Part shown: positions 11,789-25,660 of the stretch, one piece after another | How the letters are laid out: each line of letters opens with the position of its first letter | How positions within the stretch are numbered: position 1 is the first letter of the stretch | NCBI GenBank assembly: GCA_021018815.1 | Contig: JAITYX010000008.1 | Location: 5,702,001 to 5,766,000, forward strand | Length of the DNA: 64,000 bases | Direction of reading: 5' to 3' | Source: Talinum fruticosum | Lineage: Eukaryota > Streptophyta > Magnoliopsida > Caryophyllales > Talinaceae | Made by a program: the position numbers and the translations under genes | The notes under the pieces: model-generated | Databases searched by the model: none | Told to the model about the DNA's origin: nothing | What the model saw: the letters and a program-made list of their open reading frames with translations, nothing else

Positions 11789-12694
11789 TTCCCAATGATA
11801 ATTGGACCGAAGAAAAGATAGAACTCACAAATGAATTATTTAGATAGACTGAAGACTAGATAATTATTTCAAGTTAGGCAAGGGAAAGTTTGCGAAAAAA
11901 GAGTGTCTAATTGAACCCTCGAACGGATTTTGAAGTTGTAATTGTATCATGTAAACATGTTCAGCAAATATGATCAATATTAATGAGAAAATTTTCAAAT
12001 CAACTATGCTTACGATATATTATACATCAAGTTCCAGTTAAAATCAGGTTATCTTATTTCTAGTGTGAATCCACTTAAGGTTTATTCGACTTTATGTGAA
12101 AAATAAAATTTATTTATATTTTATATTCATTAATGTTCTTTTATTTTCATTTATGTTCGTTCATATTCATTTATTTCTTATTTAACAACTTGTTTATATT
12201 CATTTCTATTCTTTTATTTTCGTTATATATTCGCTTCTATTTATATGTGTTTTGTATGTATCTTCGAACAATCCCTCGGGAGGAATAGAGTAATTTAGAT
12301 CAAATAACCTAGTCCCCCGCCCCCAAACAAAAAACACGTAATCCGTGTTATATTCTGGCAGAGTTTCTCCAAATGTAAGCAATTTTATCTTCATAGACAG
12401 ACAAACAATTGTGAACTCAATTTGACAAATGAATATTCAACTGGATACAAAATAGAATGGTGATCAAAGATTCCAAATAATTCTTTTGATATGATACATT
12501 TAAATTCAATTGATCATCCACTCTAAACCTACCTACTTACTGGCTATTTGCTCTCAAAAGCTAGCAATCCCTGACCCTATGTCCCCCACAATCAAAACTG
12601 GGTCTACAGCAGCTTTCTGAACAGAGTTTGAACCAAATGATTTCGATGAATCTTATGGAGCAACGAGCTAAACAATGCGCAACTATGATTTGGA
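11789..12694. other. Convergent intergenic region between F-box copy B and the glucanase
   Basis: It holds the 3' flank of copy B, including UTR text shared with copy A (AACATGTTCAGCAAATA), and the 3' flank of the glucanase on the other strand. A repetitive T-rich stretch with TTTATTTTCATTTATG-type units lies at about 12110-12240. No gene was seen. Confidence 0.5.
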
Positions 12695-15600
12695 TCACAA
12701 CAAAAATGCACACCAAAGAAGACCACCAAATAAAGAGTTCATCCAAAGAGAACGACCACCATAATGGCGTGGTGGACTAGCCAAGCTTGTTGAATTTTCC
12801 GATGGAGCAAGGGATGTGGTATTCACAAAAGTTCCGTTTCTCCCACCGCTGCAAAACGAAAGAAAAGAACCCGGGGAGGGGGGAACAGATGGCATATTAG
12901 GGAAACTGTTGAAATTCAAGAAAACCCACCAGCAAAGCAGAAAGGTAATGACGGAAGTGCAGAAATGATGTTTGGCAATTGAGAATGTGATAAGTAAATA
13001 GATATTTAGGAAACCAAGTGCTAATTAACTCGATTCATACCTTCCTGGAAAAGTACACGAACCATGACCTGCAGAAATTCAGAAGAATGTGAACAAGCTG
13101 GAATGTCAGCCACGACTATAACTAGATAAAGAACAAAGATACTCTACGAAAATTCATGGACAACAAACTATCATTTTATCATATGAATTAATAAAAGAAA
13201 TGACAACAAATGGTCAAAAAGATCCACATTCTCACCTAGGTAGGGTATTGGGAAAAGGGTCGACATAGAACCATAGACTCGTTACTCCTCCATCGAAAAG
13301 AACCATATGATAATGTTGAAGCACATTTGCTTTAATCCACTATAATCCAAACTAAAGTAATTGCCCAAAATTGGCTGGTTCTTTGTTGAGAAAGTGGACA
13401 AAAGGTTGACTTCCAACTGTATTTTAATTGGTCAATAAACTTTCTCCATTCTATGGTATATAAAAGTTGTAAAAAGGCTGTCCAAAGTGAAATAATTTTG
13501 GCAGCATTGCGGTCAGCAAGAATATGAATATGATGTCTGACCCCAGTCTCCAAGTATGAATAGCTCATGATTCCTCAACTATTAAAACATAATCTTTGAA
13601 GCGTAGTATCAAGTACCAACAAGTTTTGATCGCAAAAAGAAAAAGAAAAATGTAACAAGAAGTTTTGTGACTCTTACTTGGGTCAGTTGTAGTAACAGTA
13701 GCCACTCCATTGAAGTAGCATGTACCGGCTGCCATGCCCATTTGATGATAATATGTGTCAAAAGCATAGTTGGCATGAGCAACCACATTGTCTGGTTCAT
13801 AACAAGGTTGGCCCTGCAGTAAACGAGAACAGTCGACTTTCCCGGGTCCACAGGCCCAATCGAGCGCTGCCTGTAGCATTTTTGGGTCTGCACCCTCCTT
13901 TGCAACACAGTATGTTTGGTTTGTGGTGTCATTTGCTAATACAGTCCCAGAACCAGTCAGGTGTAGCGTATAAACTGGCAATCCATCAGAATCGAAAAGC
14001 CCCCAGTTTTTCTCTGACACTGTTCCTGGTCTTAAATCCTCATTGTACAGTTCATATATGTAAGTACTAACCGGAATCCCAGGATGCTTGGGGGTCCCTG
14101 TGTTATTGAGTACATGCCTAATGAGGTTACTGTTATATGTATCAGCATTTTCAATAGAGGCATCTGGCTCATTTGAGCCCCCTTTGGAAGGCCATCCTGA
14201 CTCAGTCACAACAACAGGAACATTGGTGACATTCAGATAGGACATCGCGAAATAAGCAGCATCGACAATGGCATCAAAAACATTGGTATAGTGTAGAAGA
14301 GTATTGGAGTCCACAGCTTCTTTGTTTGGAGGGAGAGGACGAAAAAGGGCATAGTCAAGGGGATGACACCATTTGTCTGCATGTAATCATAATAAGGGTA
14401 CACATTCAACATGAGGTATGAACCTGTTGACTGTAGGAATTTGAGCAAGGGGATCATGACAGGGTCCCATGTTCGGTTGAAGAAAGCTTGGGAAGGTGGG
14501 AAAGAGTCGAGTATAATGGCAGAAGCATGTGGGGTTGACACTTTGATATGGGAATCCAGATTTGAAGCAACTAGAGCCGAGTGAATGTATTTCATTGCAC
14601 TGACTAGGATAGGGGCAGCATTAGGAAGGGCACTAAGAACTTCGGACCCAACAGCTATGGCCGTGATGTTGGTGGCAGGCACATGGGTGGCAATATTCCG
14701 AGCTACCCAGTTGGCAGCAGTGGCATTCGACTGCCCAATACCAAGAAGCTGCTCATTAGGAACAGAGACGATGACTTCGATGCCCGTCTTTGCAAGTGCA
14801 AGAAGCATAAGCCTGTCAGCATCAAAGAGGCGTACATGTCGGATATTTTGAGATTTGAGAAGAGCAACCACCTGGGTTGGACTGGGCATATCAGAGACCT
14901 CGGTTCCTATGTTCACACCTACAAAGGCCTCTGGACAAGGAAAGTATCATTGCAATAGTTAGGGATCTAATCAAAATTCACACAGACACAAGACGATCAT
15001 AAAAGCTTCATAAAAAGTGAAAACCAAACACAATCAGCAAAGTGTACAGTTATATAGTCAAAACAGCCATCAGTAATATGAATTGTAACGAAGAAACACA
15101 TGCTTTTGCGAGCACAGAAGCCCCCCTTTTCCCTTCCTCCTCGAAAAGCTATTGTATGAGTGATGGGACCCCTAGAAGCGCAATATTACTGCCCACAAAA
15201 GACTAGGGGACACTGGAAGCAGATCAGTGATCTCACCAGGCCCCAAGAAGCAGCTTTTAATCCCAATTTCAGCTCAACAGAAACAAGCAAATTCTAAACA
15301 AGTTCGTATCTGTCTATTTCCACGTTGGATGCAGGATACTTTTAAGTAGAAATATAAAAGCAGCACTGAATAATTTAAAAGCCCTAGAGAACACAATCAT
15401 CCATATCCAAAGAGAACTCCATTCAAAAACCTAAAAGTGTGTTCCAGGGTGAGCCAAATTCCCAGTTCAGTATCTCGTGTTTCTCCTTTTTTTGAAGAGT
15501 TGAGCAACCAGTCTTGCAACAACCTTGAAGGTTATGTTCTTTACCCCTCTCCAGATAAAGGTGTCCTTGTGAGCAACACAGATCATATGTCTTTGTACGG

Positions 15601-18168
15601 TCAATTTTCTCTGTCGCACCTTTCACATGTAAAATTCACATCTATAAACAGAAACCTGAATTATGCTCCTTTTTCTAAAAGACCACATCCAAGTCAGACA
15701 ATGACAATGGATAAGACTTCCTCCAGCTTCAAACATCATAGCAATAGAAAATGTGAAGTTTAGACGTCATTTGATGGCTCAGAACTACACACAAATGCAA
15801 TATGCTTTCAGGCTTGGCAAATGGGTCATGCAAAGTAGGGTTCAAGTTGGGTTCATTTTGCAGGAACCTTTAGTTTGAAGGGATTTGGCTCAGTCATTTT
15901 AAGGTTTAATCGGGTCTGGATACACTACAATTGTTTGAAGAAGTTTGTCATACCTCTTGAAATACAAGGAATACTACTGACTCCTCGCACGTGATTGAAT
16001 GAGAATCGATGAGAGGTTATTGGGATTGACATGAGCCGGTAACACTAAAAAAACTGAACGAACTACACAAGATCAAGCTTTCTAATGTGCATAATAGTTT
16101 CATTTACGTCCTCAATCAGATTAGGACCACGGGTTAGAATATAGTTCATTTGTGCAAATTACTTTATCCAATGCAAAAATGAAACTACACATCACTGAAC
16201 CTGAAGCACATACTAAGGAGTATACAACAGAAAAACCATCTTCACCTAGTTCAAAGCCCTCTTTCTAAGAACTCATAAGAGGAGGACTACGAACACCAAG
16301 GCCAAGCCCGCCAATGTCAAACAATCAACAAATGTTACTAGAATGGTAAGTGAATAGGACTGTCAAAGGATTGATGCTTGAGAGGCACTTGAGGGAGTTA
16401 CAGGGAATTACTGAGTGTAAGGAGACAGAGACAGAGACAGTAGCTTAATGCACTCATCCCCCCCAAGGGATTTAGCTACAAAAGACCATAGGGAGGCCGG
16501 GACTAGTAGTGCCAAATAAGGACCTACAAAAATTATTCGACAAGGAAGAGCATATATTGTTTCTCACAGTTGACAGCACCATAGTCAAAGATTCATATTT
16601 TGCTGCTATATCTCATCATTAAGACTAGCTGACAGAGGCACAATTATGCACCCTATGACCCTGTACACTGACAAGATTCCCAAACTCTAGCCCACACCCT
16701 CATTCTCTCTCCCCTATCCCCATTTCCAACCTATTTTAGTTGTATTTGTGCACCATTACACCCTGTCAGGGGCCCATGGCCCACCCTTTATACTGAATTC
16801 ATTCCCTATTTCTATCTGATCTCTGCACTGTACCTCCTTCCTTTATTTCTCTCCACCCCACATCCAGCAACCCATTTTAGCCATCCTATTTTTGCTTGAA
16901 TATCCTTAGAAACCAAGGAAATCCACAGCAGATGAGAAATCAAATCTAGGGAATTTAAAAATCAACTAGTTTCACCAATTATGCCTCTCAAACAACCCAA
17001 GCTTTGGTGACTAGCTTTCAACATGGTAACATCAACATTGTCAAATCACGATCAAAAAATTTATTTTCTATTTAAAAAAAATCTCAGTTCCAAATCCACC
17101 AACTTGGATATCCAAAATATGGTAGTTAATTCTTGTTGGAGGTTATTTCTAAATCATGTCTCGTAAAAAATATATCTAAAACATTTTTTTCAGAAAAAGA
17201 AGAAAAAGTAACCAAGTTATGGAACATGAGAATATGAGAGGATGCAATGTTCCTCAATGTGAAATCACTAAAACACCCTTAGCCTTTACTTAGTTTATTC
17301 TACAGTTTTGTTAGATACTCTGCTATATTCAGGACGGAGGCTCTAGCATTATAATAATCTCCAGATACCAATGCTGTCCTTGGCAGTTAAGAACCATATG
17401 AGCTGGAGCGCAAAAGAGTTGAAGGGTTGAGGACCCAAGTTGCACATTTCCAACAAATGTAGGGAGAAAAAAGAGGAAAAAGAAAATAGTTCCATGCTTT
17501 TATGATCTCTAACTTAATCAAATTACGCAAATTTCGGGGCCTAAAAAATAAAAATAAAACCTACCGAGGAGGTAAATTTTTACCACCCCAAGAGTAGATG
17601 TCGGAGCCACACACAATTGAGAATCCGCCATCTACCCACAATGACCAAGCTTAAGGCCTACCTTGAAATCAGTTTACTCAACTAGTAAAATCTTGGAAAC
17701 CTAGCTTGAAATCGTGCCTATATGGACACTTAAGCCTCCATTACGACAACACCTAACACATTAAATCCCAGTATGGGTCCTGCTTTGAGGTCCGGGCATT
17801 TACACCTCCATTAACACCCCCAGAAAAAGCAAAGATAAACCCCTATACATGCTCAAAACAGAAACCCTTCTTGATTAGTAAAGTTTCTCGCTACTCTGTA
17901 CTACCAATTAATCCAAAAAAACAGAGAAGCAGTAGAATTCCAAAATTGTAACAAAGAATGAGCACGGAACTAGGAGACAGAAAATTCTGAAATGAGAAAG
18001 ATACAAGCTAAAGAACAGCAAAAGGAACAAAACCCAGAAAAATACACACATTTCTAAAATGGGAAACAATTAGAAGGAAGATTGTCACTTACTTTCTTCA
18101 GCAGAAACGGGAGAGAGAGCTAGGAGGAGTAGAAAAGCAAGTGGAGCCATTGATTTTTGCCACTTCAT
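12695..18168 (-). CDS. Glucan endo-1,3-beta-glucosidase (GH17 + X8), GPI-type, with one apparent frameshift
   Basis: Exons on the minus strand: 18168-18093, 14930-13678, 13068-13041, 12848-12695. Phases fit only if one base is added in exon 2, giving 503 aa. Residues 1-23 are a signal peptide (AFLLLLALSPVSA). The GH17 barrel spans ~27-345, with the acid/base Glu in AVGSEV (~122) and the nucleophile in VVVTESGWPS (~269). The X8/CBM43 callose-binding domain spans ~367-450 and has the usual six Cys. A Ser/Asn-rich linker and hydrophobic C-terminus (LFGGLLWCAFLL) suggest a GPI anchor. The family cuts callose in walls and at plasmodesmata. At about 14356-14358 the text reads CCCCTTGACTATG where the family needs CCCCTTGGACTATG (VIPLDYALF). 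As written this loses the nucleophile and X8. Because everything downstream is intact, an assembly error or a very recent lesion is likely. Confidence 0.85.
14931..18092 (-). other. Large first intron of the glucanase gene (3.16 kb)
   Basis: It is bounded by a donor GTAAGTGAC next to the signal-peptide exon and the acceptor TTGTCCAG. Long first introns after the signal-peptide exon occur in this family. A SINE-like piece (AGTTTACTCAACTAGTAAAA, near 17670) is present. No coding sequence was recognised. Confidence 0.6.
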
Positions 18169-20930
18169 TTTCTTTTCAAGCTTAAATCTTCAAGTGTGAA
18201 AAACCATTTACAAACCCAGTTGGAATCTGATCTGGGAAAGGAAAGGAGGAAAAAGAGCAAAGAGAGAGAAAAGGAGCTCTCTGGAGAGGGAAGAGTACAG
18301 TGAAGAGAGAGAGAGGAAGGGTTTGAATTTCGAGGTGCGTTGTTTTAATGTGTGTGTTTTTGCAGCTGTGGGGAGAGCAGAGGTCAATCGTTTGGAAGCT
18401 TTCGGCCAGAATTTGGACGATTGGGACTGAAAAATGTTTATTGATAGGAATAAAGCAACACATGAGTAGTTTTTTCAAGGTTTTTCTGTGTGAAAGAAAG
18501 CACTCAAATAAGACTTGTATATTTGTTTTCTTTTTATTTTATGGCTTGCATATTTGTTTGAATATACAAATCAGAAAAAGGAAAGCACATAAATAACACT
18601 CATTATCCATTTGTTTGAATCTACCTCTTCCCAGATATTTATTTTTATTTTTTTAATATATATTTTATATGGACTTTTAGTTTCTTTTATTAATATTCAG
18701 CATTCCGGTTAAAATTAGCGGTCAAGCGGTCGGTAATGATTAAGATTGAATAATAATGATTTAAATTAACAGTTAATAGTTAGCAATATTTAGCACCACG
18801 ATATCATTAAGAATAATATTTTGTAGTCAGTCATATGCTCACTAGTAGACTTCCTTGAAAGAGAATTCTTCCACTTTCCGAGTCATGAGTGAAGTTCGCT
18901 CTTTGATAAATCGATATCGGCCCGAAGCCTTGGCGTCCGCCCTATACTCATAGTTAATAAAAGTTACGATTATCAAGGAGGTTAGGAGCTATTTTAGGAA
19001 CAACTTTAATTATGCATTTGGAGTTGAAATTATACAACATAAAAAGCATACAAATAAATTAGTGGAAAAAAAGCTTTTCATATCATAGAGAGCAATTGCC
19101 TCACAAACTATTAGAATAATCAATAGCCAAATACTTGAAAGGACAATTTCTGCAAACTTCATATTCTCCCCGAGTTTCAAAATACTTTTCATTTTATTAG
19201 AGAATATCAAAAATCATAAAATTCATGATAAAATGTGTGTTAAAAGATCAAATTACCATAAGATTTTATTGAAAATAAACAAAATTAATGAAAGAATAGA
19301 AAAAATTTTGATAAACTAATCATTAATAAAACGTTATTAAAACTATAAAATAACAAATATTATAAAATAAATAAATAAAAATAACATATATTTTAAAATA
19401 AAGGAAGTATCTAATTTTAGGCTTGGTCACTTATTTTACTCATCACTTTTCAGGGGCACAATTCAATGATTGAATCTATATCTTATTATTATAATCCAAA
19501 TCCATGCACCTTATTTCGTGTAAAGAAATTGTTTATTTTTTTCATTTAATTTAAAGATGTTATAATTACTCTTACACAATTTTGTTCCTGACTTTGGTTT
19601 GAAAAACATCGTTTAAGATATCCTCACAAAAGGGATTGCGTTGATGTTTATTTTAAATTATACAATCATATGTTAGTGATGCTTCAAAAGCACTAAATGT
19701 TATACACTTGATTTAATTTAATAACTCTCTACTAATAAAATATTAGTTGATGTGATACCTATCTTATCCTATTTAAAAGGAGAATATAAGTTCGAATCTC
19801 TAAATACATATTTATTGAGAAGACTTTTACCTTAAACATTTGTGATCCGAAAGATGTCATACTCTAGTCAAACCAAAAAGGGAAAAAACTCTTTTGGTTG
19901 ATCCGTAGGAGGAGTATATACTCTTATAATACATATAAATAGACTCATATTAAAATTTACCCATGAAAAATACATATAAACACTGTATGACTCGTGACTC
20001 TTAAAAATATTTATACACATTAATATAATATAAATTACCCAATTTATTTGTATTTCTCCTTCTTCCCTCTTCTGGTGAGGTCATAACTCCTGTCATAGTC
20101 TAACAATGTTGTGTTTTCATTGCCATAAACCCAATAGGTTAGTTGCCTTTGAGACCAACCAACCAAAGTAGCAAATTTATTCTAGGCGTCAATTTGGATA
20201 TTTTTGAAAAAGAATTCCTACCATTGCTTTCACTTATCGCTGGTGAAAATTTTTTTAGTTCGAATACTCGAACCCATCCAACTTTTACTCATATTTTAAA
20301 TCTGAATACAAAGTTTTTCTAATTTATATTATTTGAATACGAATTTAACCATAATTTTAAATTTTTCAATCTATTCATCCTGAAAAGATAATTAAACATA
20401 ATAATTTATCTGAATCTTAAACATTGTTTAATTTATTAAATCCAAAAATACTCTAACCTCAAAGTTTTGCGAACCCGTACTCTCACTCTCAGCATGTTCT
20501 TACCACGAAATTCGGTTCTTTAGACTTAGACATAAAGTATTATTGTAGAGTTAGTCCAATCATACTTGAACTTGTAAGGTCCAAAATGCTCTTGTACAAT
20601 AGTCTATGCATAATATCTTGAATGACATTACGTCTGTTTATTTCCTTTTCAGATATCCAAAATGACCCAAAAAGAAGCTAAACAAGGTAATTAAACTTTG
20701 AACAATGGTATCCAACACAATTGAATCTCAAAATTGCAAAATTCTCAAGTATTAACAACTCATAATATGTTACTCACACGGTCCATCTGGTGTATAATCA
20801 AAAGTCAATCCGTGAATTGTGGGCTACGACAACACCTTTTACAGACTCAATAAGTTTTGAAAAAACAATCTCTCGTAAACAACTTGTTCCGAAATGATTA
20901 ACAAGCTTAGCAACTGAAAAAAGAAAACCC
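18169..20930. other. Glucanase 5' flank and AT-rich intergenic DNA
   Basis: The first ~170 bp upstream of the glucanase ATG is GA/CT-rich, as in plant 5' UTRs. Beyond ~18600 it is AT-rich without a gene. A SINE-like B box (AAGTTCGAATCTCTAAATAC) lies near 19790. Confidence 0.45.
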
Positions 20931-20937
20931 TAAAATT

Positions 20938-21107
20938 ACTTAAGTTCGTCGTGAACTTGTGCCTCATTTTGAGGGTTCCATGCCACACTCAGCTTAAAAA
21001 CTTATCTTTAAGTTCTTTGTGAGCTTGTGCCTCATTTTGCGGTTTGTATGCCACACTTACCTTAAAAACTTATGTGCCAATCTTACCTTAAAAACTTATG
21101 TGCCAAT
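20938..21107. repeat. Short tandem repeats (~70 bp x 2, then ~24 bp x 2)
   Basis: Two units share AACTTGTGCCTCATTTTG, then ATGCCACACT, then CTTAAAAACTTAT. They are followed by two copies of ACCTTAAAAACTTATGTGCC. Non-coding. Confidence 0.75.
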
Positions 21108-21334
21108 CAAGACGACGATGATGTATTATATATTTTCCGCAATCTTTTTAACAATTTTACCTACATAAAACTGAAATTATAAATACAAAAACGACAACTC
21201 TCACAAAAATTATATAAAAGAAAAGGACAGTAAAAAACAAATTACAAAAATAAAATAAGAAAAACTTGGAAAACCTGTAAATTTTTCAAAACAAAAGAGA
21301 AATTGTTTTTGTTTTATTAAAAAACAAAATGAAA

Positions 21335-22060
21335 GCATGGCTCTCATTTAAAGAAAGAGAGCACAGCCTCAAATGGGCTTTCGCTTGACGGGCTAACCGC
21401 GAACGAGCACCACAGCAACATAGGGGGATGGTTTGGCATGAAAAATCCGGCCTTTATTACAAAGGAGGGAGATTTAGTTCACTAAAGAGACATCGGGTTC
21501 CTCCCCTTGGCGGGATCACCTTCTGCTGCGTGCTGCCAAAACCGAGAGACATAGCTTAATGCTAGTTTAAAACCAATGAAAATTACTGTATTATGCAAGG
21601 AGGTAGTCTAGCAGACCAGACTTTGATCAAATAAACCACCAAAATTCATGCAACTAAGCAGCCTTACCATCAGGCTATTGACTAATAGAGAGGTACGCTG
21701 TACCCGGTCTCAAACCGGACATAACGAAACTACTCTCTAGCTCTTTCTGTAGCTAATTGAGGAGAAGTTCTCTAGACATCCCTGGTTGTTACCATTTTAG
21801 GAAATCAACTCTTGCCACTCCTACTATATTGAAGGTTATCCGGTATCAGGAAATTCGATCCTCATAACAGGAAGAAAGGGGAACTCCTCGCTTAAAAGCT
21901 CATAGCTGGGCAGCCGCAGCTTTCCTTATAGCCAATCCCGTGCCCAACTCTTGGGATTTTGAGAAGCTCACCCCCATCGCGATTTGGGAACTCACACAAC
22001 ATCCTTAATCGAATGGTGCCACTAAGATGATTTGTGGACGGATGGCCAATAGCCAATTTT
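21335..22060. other. GC-richer block, possibly organelle-derived
   Basis: The block is clearly richer in G+C than its AT-rich surroundings and has almost no A/T runs. Segments such as CTTGACGGGCTAACCGCGAA and CCCTTGGCGGGATCACC resemble plant mitochondrial intergenic DNA in style. No organellar gene was recognised, so the origin is a guess. An old transposon is the alternative. Confidence 0.3.
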
Positions 22061-23736
22061 TAAAATACCAATTCAATGTTTTTTGTTACCAAGCATCTTC
22101 ATTTTCAAAATAGAATTTGAGATCATTCAAAGAAGCAAAGACAAATAGTTCATAAGCAGAAGTGAAAAATGAATGCAAATAAACATAAAAGAACGGGGCA
22201 CAAATGTAAACAACAAAGTACTAGGAAAGCTAACATGCAACTATAACATAGCAAAGGGAAACTTTGAGAAGGACCAATCCAATGAACCACAGACAGCCAC
22301 AGGTCTAGCCATGATCTATGTCCTCGAGAGGTCGAGAAGGGGCAAATTGTGCCTAATAACTTCCCTAAGATTCTTTTCAAATCCAACCATTCTTCTTCTC
22401 CTCGACCAAAACACATTCATGTTCCAACATCATTTGAGCATTCTGCCATAATCTCCTAACATGCCTGCAGCATCTAAAGACTATTTCCTGTTCCGCACAT
22501 CTTATCCTTAATGCAAATCCAAACATTCATCCAATAAACTTGATGCTCCAAAACACGGAACTAATACGTATGCAGTGCAGTTAGGTATTTCCGTAAACAA
22601 GGAATTCTTGAGACTTCCACAAGTAATACAATCAGAAAATACAAAATTGGAGATAATCAGACCCTTGAACTTAAACCCCTTCCTATAACCAAGCATCAAA
22701 TCAAGTTAGCAGTGATCAGTAGACAACATCCACCTTAACCGTGAACTAAGCATACAAGTGCACAGATAATTTGTTTACAGTTTCCCACAGCCTAATCTCA
22801 AGGGCACATTGACAACATTTCAAGCTTGCAAAAACACAGCAGTGCAATAAGGAAAGCCATTAGATCTTGTCTTCCTCACAATTGGAGACAACTGCTTCAC
22901 AAAAACAAACAGCTTGAAGAAGGTTCATCGTGGCGGACAGGAAGGATCCTACCAATCTTGGCGAGGTTACAAGTGCCAGCATCAGAAGAAGATAATCAAG
23001 TGGATCAAAGCCGTGTTAGCTCTAGTTTCAATTCAGTTAATAATGCTTCATTATGCGAGAAGATGCAGCCCTCCAACTTTTAATGTTCTCATATATGTTA
23101 GTTGGACGGACACTTCATTTTACCTCAACCGTCCATGTCGAACACTCCACTCGGACATAGGTACGGACACTCTACACTTCATTTAGACCAAAGATGCACA
23201 AAATGTTTCAAAATATCGCCGATATCCAGCATGACACCCATGCAGGACACCCTACACTTCAACATGGATGTGGCCAAATCCAAGTAGCATCGATTATCAT
23301 AATACAACTAGCGCCATTTAAAAGTAATTCAAAGCAGAAGAACATGAATACAATAACAGCAACTACTCCACAAATATAAATTCTAGTCTCTAAACAGCAA
23401 AACCAAAGAGTATGCACAATCTAATTTGTAACCATATACAGGATCAAAGCAGAAAATCATGAAACAAAACCCGAAGGCAATTTCTGCCATCAAAAACAGA
23501 AAATCAGAAATGAATAAAAATCCGTCTTTGCATTCACCGAGATTCAACAAATTAAGCTACCGCATAGCAAAATAGCTCAGGAAATATGATAAACCAAACA
23601 ACTAATAACCAAAAGTATCGATTCCCGAATCAATTTGTCCACAATTCCAGCTAACATTTGCATCAAACCAAAATAACAAACTTAGATGACAACAAAATTC
23701 AACTTATCTCACCAGGGATCCCCAATCGGCTCGATC
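22061..23736. other. 3' flank of the BAP31-like gene, no gene seen
   Basis: No open frame here has recognisable family features. The stretch at about 23100-23280 repeats GGACAC/GACACC-type motifs (CGGACACT, CGGACATAGG), probably an old repeat. Confidence 0.4.
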
Positions 23737-24132
23737 TTAATCAGCAGTTTTCTTCAACCTCTCAATCCGCTGATTCAACTGCTCGATCTTGACCACCAAT
23801 CCAGTGACCGAATACAACACCCAGTAGAACACGAGAGCGGAAGCAATGAGTAGCATATTCCTCTGACTCTTCATGATCGATTTCTGATGGCGAAGGTGCT
23901 CCGATGGCGTACACGACTCGGCCTCGCAACTCGGCCGAGTCTCGTACTTCCAGTAAATATCCATGAGAAGGAACAAGCAGAAAGGGACGACGGAGAGAAA
24001 AGGCTTGAGGAGATTGCGAGTAACGACGATCAAACCCTTGCGAAGGCCGTCGAGGCCGGGGATGGTCAAGAGGAGCACCATGATCGCCTCCGCAGCTGCG
24101 GCGTATCCGAGGACGACCCACTCTAACGCCAT
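23737..24132 (-). CDS. BAP29/BAP31-like ER membrane protein, short plant form
   Basis: A single-exon frame of 131 aa starting MALEWVVLGYAAAAEAIMVL. Three hydrophobic segments at ~5-25, ~43-60 and ~93-113 match the BAP31 transmembrane bundle. The family's central WKYE motif is present (MDIYWKYE, ~60), followed by a polar loop with Cys-Glu-Ala-Glu-Ser-Cys, a QKSIMKSQRNMLL helix and a short Lys/Glu-rich coiled end (KIEQLNQRIERLKKTAD). In animals BAP31 is an ER export and quality-control factor with a long coiled-coil tail; this protein lacks that tail, as do the short plant homologues. It likely resides in the ER membrane. The gene is intronless here and the frame is undamaged. Its 5' flank is GA-rich. 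Confidence 0.85.
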   Translation of the reverse strand: MALEWVVLGYAAAAEAIMVLLLTIPGLDGLRKGLIVVTRNLLKPFLSVVPFCLFLLMDIYWKYETRPSCEAESCTPSEHLRHQKSIMKSQRNMLLIASALVFYWVLYSVTGLVVKIEQLNQRIERLKKTAD

Positions 24133-25380
24133 TGATGAAAAGAAGAAGAGCAGGAAACCCTAGATCTGGAGGTCGTGAGGTTGAAGATGGTGATGGGAGA
24201 GAGGGAGAAGCTTTCGTGGGGAAAGACGAAGGAAAATCTGAAACGGAGCGAGGAGAGAGAGAGAAGGTATACATAAGACGGTGACACGTTTTTTGGAAGT
24301 TCCGAACCCACGTGGCATCTTTTCGAGGGAAGAAATGAGCAAGGTATCTGCTTCTTTTTTAGAAAAAACATAAATAAATAAAAAATTTATTTTGTTTGTT
24401 ACTCACCCGATTCTAAAATTCATGTTATTTTAACTATTTTTTCTCGATTAATATTTATTATTTTACAATTTCAATGACATATTAATTAATAATTTATTAA
24501 TTATGTGCTTATTAATTGCTTTGTTTCTTTTTTTTTTTTATTAATTTGACAACTTAATTTTTTAACATAAAATTTGTAAAAATATATATTATCCTTTTGC
24601 AACAAACTTTATCCTATTATAACTGTTTGGATAAAAAACTAAAAAATAAATAAAATCAGCATATCAGTCTCCCACGTCCAATAAAATGCTTCACACGTTC
24701 ATTTTACAAGCAATTATAATTTTTCAATCAAATTTTTTTTTACTCATTTTCCAATCGTTTTTCCAATCGCAATTTGCAATCAGATTTTTCTCTTTATACA
24801 TTCATGGTTTTGACATCGGATCGAGTTTGATGCAAGTCTAATTGACATTGGATTGTTTCAAGTTGATGTGATTATTTGAAAGTTATAAATAATGTCGGAG
24901 ATTCAATTTGAAAGAGTTTAACAAGATTTAATCTGTAAGTACTTTTTTCTTATTATTTCAATGGAGTTGTTGATGATGTTTAATTAATTGATGGTAGTAT
25001 GTAGCAGTGGTAAATAGAAGTATTTTTTTGTTGCCATCATTCGTCGCAAGGTTCACCAATAATGTGAACATACCTCTTTAGTTGTTCATATGACAGAGTG
25101 TTCAATTGTTCATAAATTTTTAAGTATTTGTTCACATAGTATGTTCAAATTATTCGTTGGTTATTGTTAGTCAGGTCAATGTGATTTTTTTTTAATAATG
25201 ATTAGTGTAATTTTTATCAAATATATTGTGAGTTTACAATGCATTTACTTTCAATGAACAAATACATTATTTCGGTGAACAATCAAGCATAATACCATGA
25301 ACAAATATGTTGTATGAATGAACAAATCTACCCTTATAATCAATAAAATGTATCACTTAAGTGAACAAACAGCTATAATA

Positions 25381-25573
25381 GTATAAACAAATTGAAATAT
25401 ACAAATGTATAAATTGTCAATTTCTTATGAATAAGCAAGTATGCTTGTATGAACAAATTGAAATACACAAATGAACAAAAAACATCACTTAAATGAACAA
25501 ACAAGTAGACTTGTATGAACAAATTGTAGTACACAAATGAACAAATTGTCGATTTCTTATGAATAAGCAAATG
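25381..25573. repeat. ~65-bp imperfect tandem repeat (3 units)
   Basis: Units of the form TTGTATGAACAAATTG...ACACAAATGAACAAA, two of them ending TTTCTTATGAATAAGCAA, at about 25381, 25446 and 25513. Confidence 0.75.
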
Positions 25574-25660
25574 TTATTTGGTTAATTAGATCATTACATC
25601 TATTTGTATATCAATTGAGTTAAATAATATTCAATTTATGTAAGTATTGGCTCTTCTTAT

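Noticed and set aside
22150..22451. Overlapping ~90-codon frames on both strands
   Set aside because: Cys/Leu-rich or composition-driven translations without known motifs or splice context.
23762..24342. Several overlapping frames on both strands around the BAP31-like gene
   Set aside because: They are shadows of the real frame at 23737-24132 in GC-rich coding DNA. None has family features.
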